A stretch of 64,000 bases of DNA from Gammaproteobacteria bacterium (GCA_030746435.1 JASLMV010000007.1:1-64000), one strand, 5' to 3'; counted from the stretch's first letter, positions 16,920 through 26,361 are shown. Notes: a model not told the origin generated them from the sequence alone. Made by a program: numbers and translations.

Positions 16920-17279
16920 TTGTAGAGTTCCCTATATTATTTAGTTGTATTCCGCCCCGGATGACCGGGGGCGCGAGGTGTTTTATGTGCAGTCATTATC
17001 TCGCGCCGTCATATTAAGCTGGTACCGGGGTGGTTACAAGACGATAAAAACTCTATTCGTGAATATTGACGCGCTGCCAGATTATGAATACAAGTCGCAT
17101 ACAAGTAGGCGTGGTTTAAAGTGTGCATGAAGCAGCCGTGTGTCCGTGCCCGAGGTATTTTGGGCCTTACAATCTGTTCCAGGTCACGCACTTAAGGTTG
17201 TTTTATAAGGCTGTTAATCCGGCCGGGTGGCTGGCAAGGCGCGCTGTTTAGCAGGCGGAACTGTATACAGGAGCCGGGA
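16920..17279. other. Intergenic region between small protein and cytochrome b561
   Basis: About 360 bases between divergent genes. It contains a short GC hairpin (CCCCGG 16955-16960 with CCGGGG 16965-16970) and AT-rich stretches suited to promoters for both sides. I see no credible gene, tRNA or repeat here. Confidence 0.5.
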
Positions 17280-17867
17280 ATGGGAGTCAGAAATACCGTA
17301 TCGCAGTGGGGCAGGGTTTCCCGAGCTTTCCACTGGGCGATGCTGGCGATGATCGCAGTCCAGATTCCGGTGGGTTTCTGGATGGTCGAAGTCTACGAGG
17401 TCTATACCGAGACCTACGCTGACGATACCTGGGTGATGTACACGTCGAGGATTCACCACACGATGGGCTTGCTCGTACTGGGCATGGCGTTTGCCAGGCT
17501 CGGCTGGCGGGTCAGCAACCCGACCCCTGATTTGCCGCCGGCGCTCGCTGCTTACACGCGCTGGCTCGTGCGGGTTACCCATATTGTGCTGTACGCATTA
17601 ATACTTATATACCCTTTGTCGGGCTGGGCATCGCTATCTGCTTACGAAGGCGAGTTCCCGATATTCTTTTTGTTTTGGGACGATATGCCCCGGATTGTGC
17701 CGCAGGTGAAAGAGGGCGCGACGTTTACATACGAGTTTTTCGCAGAAATTCACCGCTATTGCTGGAAAGCGGGGGCCGGGATTCTTGGTCTCCATGTGCT
17801 CGGCGCATTGTGGCACCACTATGTTGCCAGGGACGGCGTACTCCTGCGTATGTGGCGGGGTAGCTAG
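17280..17867 (+). CDS. Cytochrome b561-type membrane protein
   Basis: A protein of 195 residues with four hydrophobic segments and the layout of bacterial cytochrome b561: RAFHWAMLAMIAVQIPVGF (first helix with haem His), SRIHHTMGLLVLGMAF, VTHIVLYALILIYPLSGW and IHRYCWKAGAGILGLHVLGALWHHY. The paired histidines would bind two haems b in the inner membrane and move electrons between quinol and a periplasmic partner. The ATG at 17280 has AGGAG upstream. It lies before the oxidase operon, separated by 409 bases, and may serve the same respiratory chain. Confidence 0.85.
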   Translation: MGVRNTVSQWGRVSRAFHWAMLAMIAVQIPVGFWMVEVYEVYTETYADDTWVMYTSRIHHTMGLLVLGMAFARLGWRVSNPTPDLPPALAAYTRWLVRVTHIVLYALILIYPLSGWASLSAYEGEFPIFFLFWDDMPRIVPQVKEGATFTYEFFAEIHRYCWKAGAGILGLHVLGALWHHYVARDGVLLRMWRGS

Positions 17868-18276
17868 GTTTGGGCAGCCCTGACTGTGTCAGGGCTCAGG
17901 CGCAGCGGAGCTTTGTGGCTGTTATTCAAACCGGCTACATATGAAATCCATAGGGGAAATTTTTCTTCACCGAGTCTGCAAAAAGTCAGGAAATGTGCGA
18001 GACTCGCGTACGTGCATATACGTATAAGACCTTGGCGCAGCCGGCGGTTATGCCAAGATGCACCTCACAACGGACAGTATTTTTCAGGGCTGAAAACGAC
18101 CCTGCCAGGGATGAGCATGGGGAATATCTGGCTGTTTCAAAATAATAACCTGACGGGCGTCTTGCTGAAGGGCAATTTAATGAAGTGTGTTTACTATCTT
18201 GCACCAAAGACAAACGTTCGTAACGTCCTGAGTTTTTGCAGTTCCGAGACTGGTCTGTAAGGGGGGGGAGCAGGGA
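17868..18276. other. Intergenic region upstream of the oxidase operon
   Basis: 409 bases. A hairpin directly follows the b561 stop (AGCCCTGAC 17876-17884 with GTCAGGGCT 17888-17896) but lacks a T-run, so it is only a weak terminator. The rest presumably carries the promoter of the oxidase operon; a reading frame from 17886 to 18260 has no protein-like composition. Just before the subunit II start there is a very purine-rich ribosome binding site (AGGGGGGGAG). Confidence 0.5.
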
Positions 18277-19671
18277 ATGGCAATTGCAGTGGTAGTGATC
18301 CTGCTGGTAGTCGGGTCGGTCATATTTCACGTCTTGAGTCCTTGGTGGTTTACACCTATTGCCTCGAACTGGCAGTCGGTTGATGACACCGTAAACATTA
18401 CAATCTGGGTTACCGGGGTTGTGTTTGTGTCGGTCAATCTGTTTCTGGCCTGGTGCGTACTCAAATTCCGCCATAAAGAAGGCCGGAAGTCCGAATACGA
18501 ACCGGAAAATAAGAAACTCGAAATCTGGTTGGTAGGTATTTCTGCGGTGGGTATTGCGGCACTGCTGGCACCCGGCCTGATCGTCTGGGACGATATTGTT
18601 ACCGTACCCGAAGATGCCATGGAAGTTGAAACCGTTGGCCAGCAGTGGCACTGGAGCCATCGCTTTCCGGGTAAAGACGGCAAATTCGGCGATATTAACC
18701 AGTCACTTATAAGTGTCGACAACCCGTTCGGTATGGATTCGGATGATCCGGCCGGTATGGACGATATCCTGGTTTCCAGCCCGGAGCTGCATCTGCCCGT
18801 CAATCAGCCGGTGAAGGTATTGCTCCGCTCCAAGGATGTGCTGCATAACTTTGCGGTGCCGCAGTTCCGGGTGAAAATGGATTTGGTACCCGGCATGGTT
18901 ACCTTCTTCTGGTTTGAGCCAACGGTCGAAGGTAGATACGACCTCTTGTGCGAAGAGCTGTGCGGAATAGCGCACCACGCCATGAGTGGCAGCGTAGTAG
19001 TCGAGAGCAGGGATGCCTATGAGCAGTGGCTGGGTTCGCATCCGACCTATGCTGACACTCTCAATATGCCTGAGCCTGATCTGCAGGCGGGCAGGGCTTC
19101 ATATGCGCCGTGTAGTGGGTGTCACGGCCAAAACGGCGAAGGTAACCTGGCGCTTAATGCGCCGAAACTGACCGGTCTCGATACTGCATATCTCGTACGG
19201 CAGATAAAGAATTTCCAACAGGGGATACGTGGGACCGATCCGGCCGATACGCTGGGAATGCAAATGCGGGGGATGGCATCAACATTATCCAACGATGCCG
19301 CCATCGATAACGTCGTCGCTTATATCGGGACATTGCCTGATTTGCCGGCAGCAAAAACGATTACGGGCGATGTGGAGCATGGCGAGGAACTTTATGAGAC
19401 CTGCAGCTACTGCCACGGCAAGGACGGGCAGGGGATCTGGGCAATGAATGCGCCACGTGCTGCCGGCATGGATGACTGGTACACCGCCGCCCAGCTAAAG
19501 TCATTCCGCGATGGATTGCGCGGCACGCACCCGCAGGATCCATACGGACAGCAGATGGCGCAGATCGCACGGATGCTGAATGAAGACCAGGAGATAAATG
19601 ACCTGGTCGCTTACATGAATACGCTCGGCAGTACACGAGTAGCGAGTCTGGACAGTGCCGAAAGTCACTAG
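18277..19671 (+). CDS. coxB: Cytochrome c oxidase subunit II with two fused cytochrome c domains
   Basis: A protein of 464 residues. About 110 N-terminal residues hold hydrophobic segments, then the periplasmic cupredoxin domain with the CuA site: Cys225 and Cys229 in CEELCGIAHHAM, His233 and Met236, and the earlier HNFAVPQF His. Two c-type cytochrome domains follow, with CSGCH at 279-283 and CSYCH at 376-380, each followed by a Gly-rich loop and a Met candidate (MQMRGMAS; QQMAQIARM). It accepts electrons from the periplasm and passes them through CuA to subunit I. One fused cytochrome c defines caa3 oxidases; two make a di-haem form. It is the first gene of the operon. Confidence 0.9.
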   Translation: MAIAVVVILLVVGSVIFHVLSPWWFTPIASNWQSVDDTVNITIWVTGVVFVSVNLFLAWCVLKFRHKEGRKSEYEPENKKLEIWLVGISAVGIAALLAPGLIVWDDIVTVPEDAMEVETVGQQWHWSHRFPGKDGKFGDINQSLISVDNPFGMDSDDPAGMDDILVSSPELHLPVNQPVKVLLRSKDVLHNFAVPQFRVKMDLVPGMVTFFWFEPTVEGRYDLLCEELCGIAHHAMSGSVVVESRDAYEQWLGSHPTYADTLNMPEPDLQAGRASYAPCSGCHGQNGEGNLALNAPKLTGLDTAYLVRQIKNFQQGIRGTDPADTLGMQMRGMASTLSNDAAIDNVVAYIGTLPDLPAAKTITGDVEHGEELYETCSYCHGKDGQGIWAMNAPRAAGMDDWYTAAQLKSFRDGLRGTHPQDPYGQQMAQIARMLNEDQEINDLVAYMNTLGSTRVASLDSAESH

Positions 19672-19704
19672 CCGGTACCGAATACAGCCTTGAGGGGACG
19701 ATAG

Positions 19705-21486
19705 ATGGCTTACGTTGCAATCGCAGATCGCGATCATGAACATGATTTGCACGATCCACAGAGCTTCGTCACGAAATATATATGGAGCCAGGATCATAAA
19801 GTTATCGCGGTCCAGTACGGGGTGACCGCGATCCTGGTTGGCGTGGTTGCGCTGGTGCTTTCTGGCCTGATGCGCCTGCAGATTGCGTTTCCGGACGCGT
19901 TTGCGTTTATTGCCGTTACGGAGTATTTGCAGGCCATAACCCTGCACGGCATGATCATGGTGATTTATCTGCTGACCGCATTGCTTCTTGGCGGTTTTGG
20001 CAATTACCTGATTCCTCTCATGTGCGGCGCACGGGATATGGTGTTCCCGTTCATGAACATGTTGAGTTACTGGGCGTACCTGCTGTCCGTGTTGATTCTT
20101 TTGGCCAGTTTTTTTGTCCCGGGCGGACCCACGGGGGCAGGATGGACGCTCTATCCACCCCAGGCAATACTCGGTGGGGGGACCCCGGGCGCGACCTGGG
20201 GAATAACACTCATGCTCGTTTCCCTGGTCGTGTTTATCGTGGCGTTCACGATGGGTGGCCTGAACTATGTTACGACGGTCCTGCAGGCTCGCTGCAACGG
20301 CATGACGCTGATGCGGCTGCCGCTGTCGGTGTGGGGCATATTCATGGCGACCGTGCTTGGCTTGCTGGTATTCCCGGCGCTGCTGGTCAGCGGCCTCATG
20401 ATGACGCTGGACGCCTTGCTGGGCACCAGCTTCTTTATGCCGGCACTCCTGGAAGCAGGTGAACATGCGGATTACACGGGCGGCAGCCCGATATTGTTCC
20501 AGCACCTGTTCTGGTTCTTCGGGCACCCGGAGGTCTATATCGTTGCGCTGCCCGCCTTCGGTATTGTGTCGGATATCCTTGCCTGCCATGCGCGCAAGAA
20601 CATATTCGGCTATCGGCAAATGGTCTGGGCAATTGTTGCAATTGGTGGTTTGAGTTGTATCGTCTGGGCGCACCACATGTATGTCAGCGGCATGAATCCT
20701 TATTTCGGGTTCTTTTTCGCGACGACGACGCTGATGGTTGCGGTGCCGACCGCCATCAAGGTTTATAACTGGGTGCTGACGCTTTACCAGGGCAATATAC
20801 ACCTGCGCGTACCCATGTTGTTCTGTATCGGGTTTATCTTTACCTTTACCCATGGCGGGCTAACAGGCCTGTTCCTCGGCAATGTCGTTGTCGATGTGCC
20901 ACTAACGGAGACCTATTTCGTAGTCGCGCATTTCCACATGGTGATGGGGGTATCGCCTGTGATGGTCGTATTCGCCGCGATCTACCACTGGTATCCAAAG
21001 ATTACCGGCAGGAAATACAACGAAACGCTGGGTAAATGGCATTTCTGGGCAACCTTCCTCGGGACCTATTCCATTTACCTGCCGATGCATTACCTCGGTA
21101 TCCTCGGTATACCACGCCGCTACTATTCATACGGGATGACAGACTTCATTCCGGAGTCGGCCCAGACCCTGAACGTAGGCATAACTTACGCGACACTGTT
21201 CGTAGCTGCTATGCAGGTACTGTTCTTCATCAATATGATTATCAGCCTGCGGGGTGAGAAATCAGACCCGAACCCATGGGGTGCGACAACGCTCGAATGG
21301 CAGACACCGGATCATCCGCCGAAGCACGGTAACTGGGGGCAGGAACTGCCGACCGTATATCGCTGGGCCTTCGATTACAGTGTGCCGGGCGAGTCTCTGG
21401 ACTTTATCCCGCAGAGCGAACCACCGGCCGGGCACCAGGAAGGCTTCCATCCGGGGCACCCCCATGAAGGGCCGCACCACGTATGA
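19705..21486 (+). CDS. coxA: Cytochrome c oxidase subunit I
   Basis: A protein of 593 residues with twelve or more membrane helices, the catalytic haem a / haem a3-CuB subunit. Key motifs are intact: low-spin haem His in ITLHGMIMV, D-channel entry GARDMVFPFMNMLSYW, the CuB His-Tyr crosslink with proton Glu in FFGHPEVYI, CuB ligands in VWAHHMYVSG, K-channel Lys in VPTAIKVYNW, and the haem ligands in YFVVAHFHMVMG. The pattern is that of A1-type proton-pumping oxidases. It begins 33 bases after subunit II and overlaps the next gene by four bases. Confidence 0.95.
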   Translation: MAYVAIADRDHEHDLHDPQSFVTKYIWSQDHKVIAVQYGVTAILVGVVALVLSGLMRLQIAFPDAFAFIAVTEYLQAITLHGMIMVIYLLTALLLGGFGNYLIPLMCGARDMVFPFMNMLSYWAYLLSVLILLASFFVPGGPTGAGWTLYPPQAILGGGTPGATWGITLMLVSLVVFIVAFTMGGLNYVTTVLQARCNGMTLMRLPLSVWGIFMATVLGLLVFPALLVSGLMMTLDALLGTSFFMPALLEAGEHADYTGGSPILFQHLFWFFGHPEVYIVALPAFGIVSDILACHARKNIFGYRQMVWAIVAIGGLSCIVWAHHMYVSGMNPYFGFFFATTTLMVAVPTAIKVYNWVLTLYQGNIHLRVPMLFCIGFIFTFTHGGLTGLFLGNVVVDVPLTETYFVVAHFHMVMGVSPVMVVFAAIYHWYPKITGRKYNETLGKWHFWATFLGTYSIYLPMHYLGILGIPRRYYSYGMTDFIPESAQTLNVGITYATLFVAAMQVLFFINMIISLRGEKSDPNPWGATTLEWQTPDHPPKHGNWGQELPTVYRWAFDYSVPGESLDFIPQSEPPAGHQEGFHPGHPHEGPHHV

Positions 21487-22097
21487 GCATCTTTAAAGAA
21501 CTCATGGACAAGAGCTGGGCGACCCAGGGGGTCATTGGCCAGATTAATGACCGGAGCGCGGGGCAGGGTCCGGCGGCCAGGACCGGTCTGACCATGTTGC
21601 TCGCGGTACTGAGCAGCATGTTTTTGCTGTTTGTATTCGGCTATCGCCTGCGCATGGAAGAGGCCGACTGGGTTGCCATCTCGGATCCCCAAATTCTGTG
21701 GCTGAATACGGCCCTGCTTTTGTTCAGCAGCGTCGCCATGCAGCGTGCGCGCATTGCGGCCAAACAGGGTTCTGTTACCACGGTTCGCAACAACCTGATC
21801 ATGGCGGGTGTGTTAGCTATCGGGTTCCTGGTTGGCCAGTACATGGCCTGGCAGGAGCTGCGGGGACTCGGTTTCTATGCCGCCGGCAATCCGGCCACCG
21901 CATTCTTTATCCTGCTTACTACCTTGCATGCCGTCCACCTGGCCGGTGGTCTGCTTGTCTGGTCCAAAGCGACGGTGCGCTCGTGGCAGGGCATGGAGGT
22001 CAAGCGACTGAGCCTGAGTGTCGAGCTTTGCACCACCTACTGGCATTACCTGTTGATAGTCTGGTTAGTATTTTTTACCTTATTGCTGTCTACCTGA
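21483..22097 (+). CDS. Cytochrome c oxidase subunit III-type protein, first copy
   Basis: A protein of 204 residues with five hydrophobic segments. The C-terminal part matches subunit III: AFFILLTTLHAVHLAGGLLVW (the HxxH helix) and CTTYWHYLLIVWLVFF. Subunit III stabilises proton uptake by subunit I in the membrane. The ATG overlaps the coxA stop (ATGA). It is followed after 12 bases by a second subunit-III-type gene, which is unusual; the two are clearly different in sequence, so they are not a recent duplication. Confidence 0.8.
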   Translation: MSIFKELMDKSWATQGVIGQINDRSAGQGPAARTGLTMLLAVLSSMFLLFVFGYRLRMEEADWVAISDPQILWLNTALLLFSSVAMQRARIAAKQGSVTTVRNNLIMAGVLAIGFLVGQYMAWQELRGLGFYAAGNPATAFFILLTTLHAVHLAGGLLVWSKATVRSWQGMEVKRLSLSVELCTTYWHYLLIVWLVFFTLLLST

Positions 22098-22109
22098 GGG
22101 GATTGGTTT

Positions 22110-22790
22110 ATGGCCAATGATGCTGCAAGTACCGTAGACGAAACGCGGATGGGAAGCATCGTCAACGACTGGTCTGGCGATAAGCAGGCGTTCCAGGTGC
22201 CCTGGGGCAAGGCCATGATGTGGATCTTCCTCCTCAGCGACACCTTTATCTTTTCATGTTTCCTCGTCGGCTACATGCACGTGCGGATTTCCTCATCGAT
22301 TCCGTGGCCGAACCCGAGTGAAGTTTTTGCACTGAGTTTCGGTGGTGAGCCTATTCCGCTGATCCTTATCGCGATCATGACATTTATCCTGATCACGAGC
22401 AGCGGCACGATGGCTATGGCGGTTAACTTCGGTTACCGGCGAGACAAGGCAAAAACTGTTTTTTTGATGTTCGCTACCGCGCTGCTTGGAGCGAGCTTTG
22501 TCGGCATGCAGGCTTTCGAATGGACCAAGCTTATTGTCGAAGAGGGCGTGCGGCCATGGGGCAACCCGATGGGTGCACCGCAGTTTGGTGCCAGCTTTTT
22601 CATGATTACCGGCTTCCACGGCGCGCACGTTTCAGCGGGGGTTATTTATCTCGCGATCATTGCGAACCGGGTGAGGCGTGGTGATTACGACAAGAAAGGC
22701 AGTTACGAGACTGTCGAGATCGCCGGGCTTTACTGGCATTTCGTGGACCTTGTCTGGGTATTTATTTTTGCATTTTTCTATCTCTGGTAG
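22110..22790 (+). CDS. Cytochrome c oxidase subunit III-type protein, second copy
   Basis: A protein of 226 residues with hydrophobic segments and subunit III features: WGKAMMWIFLLSDTFIFSCF, VGMQAFEWTKLI with Glu, FFMITGFHGAHVSAGVIYL, and the terminal ETVEIAGLYWHFVDLVWVF. This is closer to textbook subunit III than the preceding copy. Together the two may sit on different faces of subunit I, or one may be recruited to an alternative complex. It lies in the same operon, ahead of the small subunit IV-type gene. Confidence 0.85.
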   Translation: MANDAASTVDETRMGSIVNDWSGDKQAFQVPWGKAMMWIFLLSDTFIFSCFLVGYMHVRISSSIPWPNPSEVFALSFGGEPIPLILIAIMTFILITSSGTMAMAVNFGYRRDKAKTVFLMFATALLGASFVGMQAFEWTKLIVEEGVRPWGNPMGAPQFGASFFMITGFHGAHVSAGVIYLAIIANRVRRGDYDKKGSYETVEIAGLYWHFVDLVWVFIFAFFYLW

Positions 22791-22826
22791 GCGCAGAAAC
22801 CTGCCGTTATAAGGAGAGTCAGGCTT

Positions 22827-23177
22827 ATGTCTGCAGCAGAAGGGCAACAACATCCAATTTCAATTTACCTTTGGATATGGGGGCTGCTGTTTGTGCTCAG
22901 CGGGTTTTCATACCTGGTTGACTATATGCAGCTTGAGGGGTATTTACGCTGGTCCCTGATCCTGTTATTCATGTTCCTGAAGGCAGGATTTATAGTTGCC
23001 ATATTCATGCACATGCTGTGGGAGCGTATGGCGCTGATTACGGTAATTCTGCTGCCGCCTATTCTGATCCTGTTCCTGATCTGGTTTATGGTTGATGAAG
23101 GTGATTACACTTATCTGACCCGCCAGGTTGTGTTTTCGGCCCCGGACTTTGTGCCGGAAGAGCCAGTGCATCACTGA
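22827..23177 (+). CDS. Cytochrome c oxidase subunit IV-type protein
   Basis: A protein of 116 residues with three membrane helices: IYLWIWGLLFVLSGFSYLVD, LRWSLILLFMFLKAGFIVAI with FMHM, and LITVILLPPILILFLIWFM. This is the prokaryotic subunit IV layout (CtaF/CyoD-like). It probably stabilises the oxidase complex. It is preceded by AAGGAG and is the last gene before the terminator at 23199. No assembly factors (CtaG, Cox11, haem A synthase) follow within the operon. Confidence 0.8.
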   Translation: MSAAEGQQHPISIYLWIWGLLFVLSGFSYLVDYMQLEGYLRWSLILLFMFLKAGFIVAIFMHMLWERMALITVILLPPILILFLIWFMVDEGDYTYLTRQVVFSAPDFVPEEPVHH

Positions 23178-23198
23178 TCTGTTCATACAGTGCATACC

Positions 23199-23227
23199 AA
23201 AAGGTCGGCTATATGCCGGCCTTTTTT
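23199..23227 (+). terminator. Intrinsic terminator of the oxidase operon
   Basis: AAAAGGTCGGC at 23199-23209 pairs with GCCGGCCTTTT at 23215-23225 (one G-T pair) around a 5-base loop, and the 3' arm runs into a T-tract. It lies 22 bases after the subunit IV stop. Confidence 0.85.
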
Positions 23228-23275
23228 GTGGGCATGTTATAAATGCATAAAAGAAGCATAAACAGGGTGACCCCA

Positions 23276-24607
23276 ATGAATGTTCTTTCCTTCTCGCGTT
23301 GTCTTCTTCCCGCCGCAGTGATCCTGCTGAGTAGCTGCGCGGTAGCTCCTGATCAGGCGCCCGGGCGGGCAGCCGAGCCATTGCCTGAAAACTGGGAAAC
23401 AGTGCAGCCGATATTGCCCGATGGTTTCGCCACCACAATTTTCCACCCAGCCGCCGGGGCGACGCGCCATATTGCCGTGCGCGACAACGGTGACGTCTTT
23501 GTTGCGCGGGATTTCAGGCTGGCGGCGCCCATGTTCGGGCAGGATGCTGCCTGGGGTGCGCTGCTCGCGATGCGCGACAATGACGGCGACGGGGTCGCAG
23601 ACCAGGTCGAGGAATTCGGCCCGCAGACGACTGCGACGGAAGTCGTCATTCACGACGGGTGGTTGTACTTCGGAACGGACCTGGCTGTGTACAGGATTGA
23701 ACTGGACGACAACCTCGTTCCCGCGGGCGTTGCCGAGCCCATCGCCGGCGGTTTTCCGATGCAGCGCTCGCATGCGGACAAGACCTTTGAAATCGATCCG
23801 GAAGGGGTGCTGTATGTAAACTCGGGCGTACCTACGAATGCGTGTGAGACCAAGCGTATGACGCCCCGGGCACCGGGTTTCGATCCCTGCCCGCAGCTCG
23901 AGCGCTCGGGGGGCATCTGGAAATTCGATGCGGACCGCAAACTGCAGGACCAGTTGCGCGATGGTGAGCGTTTCGTCACCGGCACCCGCAACGTACTGGC
24001 GATGGAATGGAATCCGTGGGCAAACAAGCTGTACTTCGTCATGCACGGCCGCGACAGCCTCGGCATGCTATGGAAAGATTTCTATACACGCGAAGACAAC
24101 GCCGAATTGCCCGCGGAGGAGTTTCACGCGGCCGAACAGGGGGACAATTTCGGTTGGCCCTACACTTATTACGATCATCTCAGGAATATGCGTATGCAGG
24201 CGCCCGAGTATGGTGGTGACGGCAAGACCGAGGCTGAGGGCGATTACAAGGAACCATTGCTGGGCTTCCCCGGCCACTGGGCGCCGATGGACATGATTTT
24301 CCATTCCGGTAAAAACATGCCTGGAAAATATGCACAGGGTGCATTCATCGTTTTCCACGGTTCCTGGAACCGCATGCCGCTGGAGCAACAGGGTTACAAC
24401 GTTGTGTTTGTGCCCATGCGCGACGGGAAAGTTACGGGAGACTGGGAGGTTTTTGCCGATGGTTTTACAGGAGTCGACAAACTCATGAACCCGGGGCTGA
24501 CAGCATACAGGCCGGTCGGCATCGCCGAGGGGCCGAACGGTGAGATCTATCTGAGCGAGGACAAGCACGGCCGCATGTGGCGCGTGACCTGGTCCGGCAA
24601 TCCCTAA
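23276..24607 (+). CDS. PQQ-type sugar dehydrogenase (sorbosone dehydrogenase-like) lipoprotein
   Basis: A protein of 443 residues from the ATG at 23276; an ATG at 23243 adds eleven residues and cannot be excluded. A lipoprotein signal MNVLSFSRCLLPAAVILL ends in the lipobox LSSC. The mature part resembles the six-bladed propeller of soluble glucose/sorbosone dehydrogenases: FVARDFRLAAPMFGQD, TGTRNVLAMEWNPWANKLY, GDNFGWPYTYYDH, FIVFHGSWNR and the ending GEIYLSEDKHGRMWRVTW. Members oxidise sugars or aldehydes with PQQ and donate electrons to the respiratory chain. It sits directly after the oxidase terminator, so it is a separate transcript. Confidence 0.8.
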   Translation: MNVLSFSRCLLPAAVILLSSCAVAPDQAPGRAAEPLPENWETVQPILPDGFATTIFHPAAGATRHIAVRDNGDVFVARDFRLAAPMFGQDAAWGALLAMRDNDGDGVADQVEEFGPQTTATEVVIHDGWLYFGTDLAVYRIELDDNLVPAGVAEPIAGGFPMQRSHADKTFEIDPEGVLYVNSGVPTNACETKRMTPRAPGFDPCPQLERSGGIWKFDADRKLQDQLRDGERFVTGTRNVLAMEWNPWANKLYFVMHGRDSLGMLWKDFYTREDNAELPAEEFHAAEQGDNFGWPYTYYDHLRNMRMQAPEYGGDGKTEAEGDYKEPLLGFPGHWAPMDMIFHSGKNMPGKYAQGAFIVFHGSWNRMPLEQQGYNVVFVPMRDGKVTGDWEVFADGFTGVDKLMNPGLTAYRPVGIAEGPNGEIYLSEDKHGRMWRVTWSGNP

Positions 24608-24637
24608 GGCCGGGGACCTGTTTACAAACGCAGGCTG

Positions 24638-25360
24638 TTAACGCGCCACAGGCGTGGTTTGAGCGTCATCTGCCGTCGTCATCACCGTACCGGGTTCGAC
24701 CGCTCCAGTGGCGACGGCCTTCATATAGGAAACGGTTGGAATATGGCAGTAGGTCTGCCCGCGGATCACGTTGGGCATAAGCCAGAACTTCCAGTTGTCC
24801 CAGTCCACCTGCAGGCCCGGCGAATTGAAATGAATATTGCCGTCATCGCCTTTGAAGCTCAACGGAAAATCCGACAGGTAACTGCGCCCGGTCGTGTAGG
24901 GTTCGTTGACATCGATAACGAATGACTTTGCCTTCTCAACTACATTGTCGGGGTTATCGACTTCCAGTTCCGCTATTGCCTGCGCTTTTACCAGTTTCGT
25001 TACGTCGGCACAGTTTCCCTGTTCACCGGCGGCATCTTCACCATAAACGGCACGGATATGATCCGCTGCCTTGATTTTGCAGGACACCATGACCGGTCTC
25101 TTCTCATCATAAGTAACTACCTGGTAGATCATTAGCGGGTCGGGGGATGGTTTGGAGTGCCTGTATTCCGGCATGTCGTCGAATATGGTATTCGTGCTTT
25201 CTACTTGCGTATCCGCCAGCATATTCTGGACTGCGATGCAGAAATCTGTGGAGGTGGGATTCGGCAGCGGGGCATCATCAGCACTGACGGGTGAAGCAAT
25301 AAAAAGGATGGTTGTCAGTGTCCCGGCCAGCAGGCGAAAGCTTGTTAATAAAGGTGTCAT
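24638..25360 (-). CDS. Secreted protein of unknown function
   Basis: A protein of 240 residues. A Sec signal peptide (LLTSFRLLAGTLTTILFIAS) ends near PVSADD. The mature protein has four Cys (TDFCIAVQ, VSCKIKAADH, GNCADVTK, TYCHIPTV) that could pair as disulfides, and a C-terminal segment DWDNWKFWLMPNVIRGQTYC rich in aromatic residues. I do not recognise the family. The ATG at 25360 has a GGGGAA upstream. It converges on the sugar dehydrogenase gene (30 bases between stops) and diverges from the flavodoxin-like gene. Confidence 0.65.
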   Translation of the reverse strand: MTPLLTSFRLLAGTLTTILFIASPVSADDAPLPNPTSTDFCIAVQNMLADTQVESTNTIFDDMPEYRHSKPSPDPLMIYQVVTYDEKRPVMVSCKIKAADHIRAVYGEDAAGEQGNCADVTKLVKAQAIAELEVDNPDNVVEKAKSFVIDVNEPYTTGRSYLSDFPLSFKGDDGNIHFNSPGLQVDWDNWKFWLMPNVIRGQTYCHIPTVSYMKAVATGAVEPGTVMTTADDAQTTPVAR

Positions 25361-25562
25361 GACACGAGTTCCCCGTTTCTGTTTTTGTTTCTGCAGCCCC
25401 GTTTCCTCGGGAGCCTCGAGACAGCGTAAACCAGCGCATTACGGCAGTCCACCAGTTGAATTGTTTGGTGGTGTTTGGGTGCACAACTCCTGCGGCGTAT
25501 ATCATTATGCGGACCACAGGGGCTATATGCCCGCTCGTCAAATCGTTGTGATTCAGATTCCT

Positions 25563-26357
25563 ATGGACCCTTTAAACATACTGGTGCTGGTGGGTTCGCC
25601 TCGCAACGAGGAGAGCTGGACCTACAGGAGTATCCGCATCATTGAGGAAAAGATACAGGAAATTCAACCAGTTAGCTTTGAATATATTTTCTTGCAGCGG
25701 CTGAATGTACCGTTTTGTGATGGTTGCCTGAAATGCATCACCGTCAGCGAAACGGCCTGTCCGGAGTACGCGACGATCGGACCCATCGCTGAAAAAATGA
25801 AAAAAGCAGATGGCCTGATCCTGGGTTCGCCCATACACACATTCAATGTCACAGGGCTCATGAAAAACTTTGTTGAGTACTTTATGTACCAGCGGAATCG
25901 CCCGACTTTTTTTGGAAAAAAGGCGGTAGTTACCGCGACGGCATCGGGTGGCGGCCATAAGGTTGTACTCGATTTTCTTGAGCAGACCGCAAACGCATGG
26001 GGCTGTGATGTTGTCAGCCGTATGGGGGTCTCCAGTACACAGATGCATAAACCACATTATCTTGAAAAGGTAGATTCAGTTGCGGAAGAGATAGCAAAAA
26101 TATTTATAGAGAAAATAAACAAAGGTGAGCTGGGCTCGCCAAAGTTCAGGCACCTGATGAATTTTCGGGCAATGCAGAACATGTCGCGCAACCAGAAGGA
26201 TTCACCCAATTGGCGTTACTGGGAAGAACACAACTGGTTCGATGCCGAGTACTATACTGATGTACGTATCAATCCCCTTGCCCGCATGATGGCGGGATAT
26301 ATTGCGCGTAAGATGCGTAAAGGTGTGCGCAAGGGGAACCAGAAACCTTACAGGTGA
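25563..26357 (+). CDS. NADPH-dependent FMN reductase / flavodoxin-like protein
   Basis: A protein of 264 residues from the ATG at 25563; an in-frame ATG at 25527 with AGGGG upstream adds twelve residues and is equally possible. The flavodoxin fold is shown by NILVLVGSPRNEESW (FMN phosphate loop), CDGCLKC with a later Cys, and ADGLILGSPIHTFNVTGLMKNFVEY. Such proteins reduce FMN, quinones or iron. The C-terminal 75 residues (NFRAMQNMSRNQKDSPNWRY onward) extend beyond the core domain and end in basic residues. Only four bases separate it from the LLM flavoenzyme, which may use the reduced flavin this protein makes. Confidence 0.8.
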   Translation: MDPLNILVLVGSPRNEESWTYRSIRIIEEKIQEIQPVSFEYIFLQRLNVPFCDGCLKCITVSETACPEYATIGPIAEKMKKADGLILGSPIHTFNVTGLMKNFVEYFMYQRNRPTFFGKKAVVTATASGGGHKVVLDFLEQTANAWGCDVVSRMGVSSTQMHKPHYLEKVDSVAEEIAKIFIEKINKGELGSPKFRHLMNFRAMQNMSRNQKDSPNWRYWEEHNWFDAEYYTDVRINPLARMMAGYIARKMRKGVRKGNQKPYR

Positions 26358-26361
26358 TGAG

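Noticed and set aside
17886-18260. Possible 124-residue gene before the oxidase operon
   Set aside because: GTG start, no good ribosome binding site and no protein-like pattern; the area is more likely promoter and leader.
19501-20853. Minus-strand frame of 450 codons opposite subunits II/I of the oxidase
   Set aside because: His/Gln/Arg-rich composition is the mirror of membrane-helix codons; the plus strand carries all oxidase motifs.
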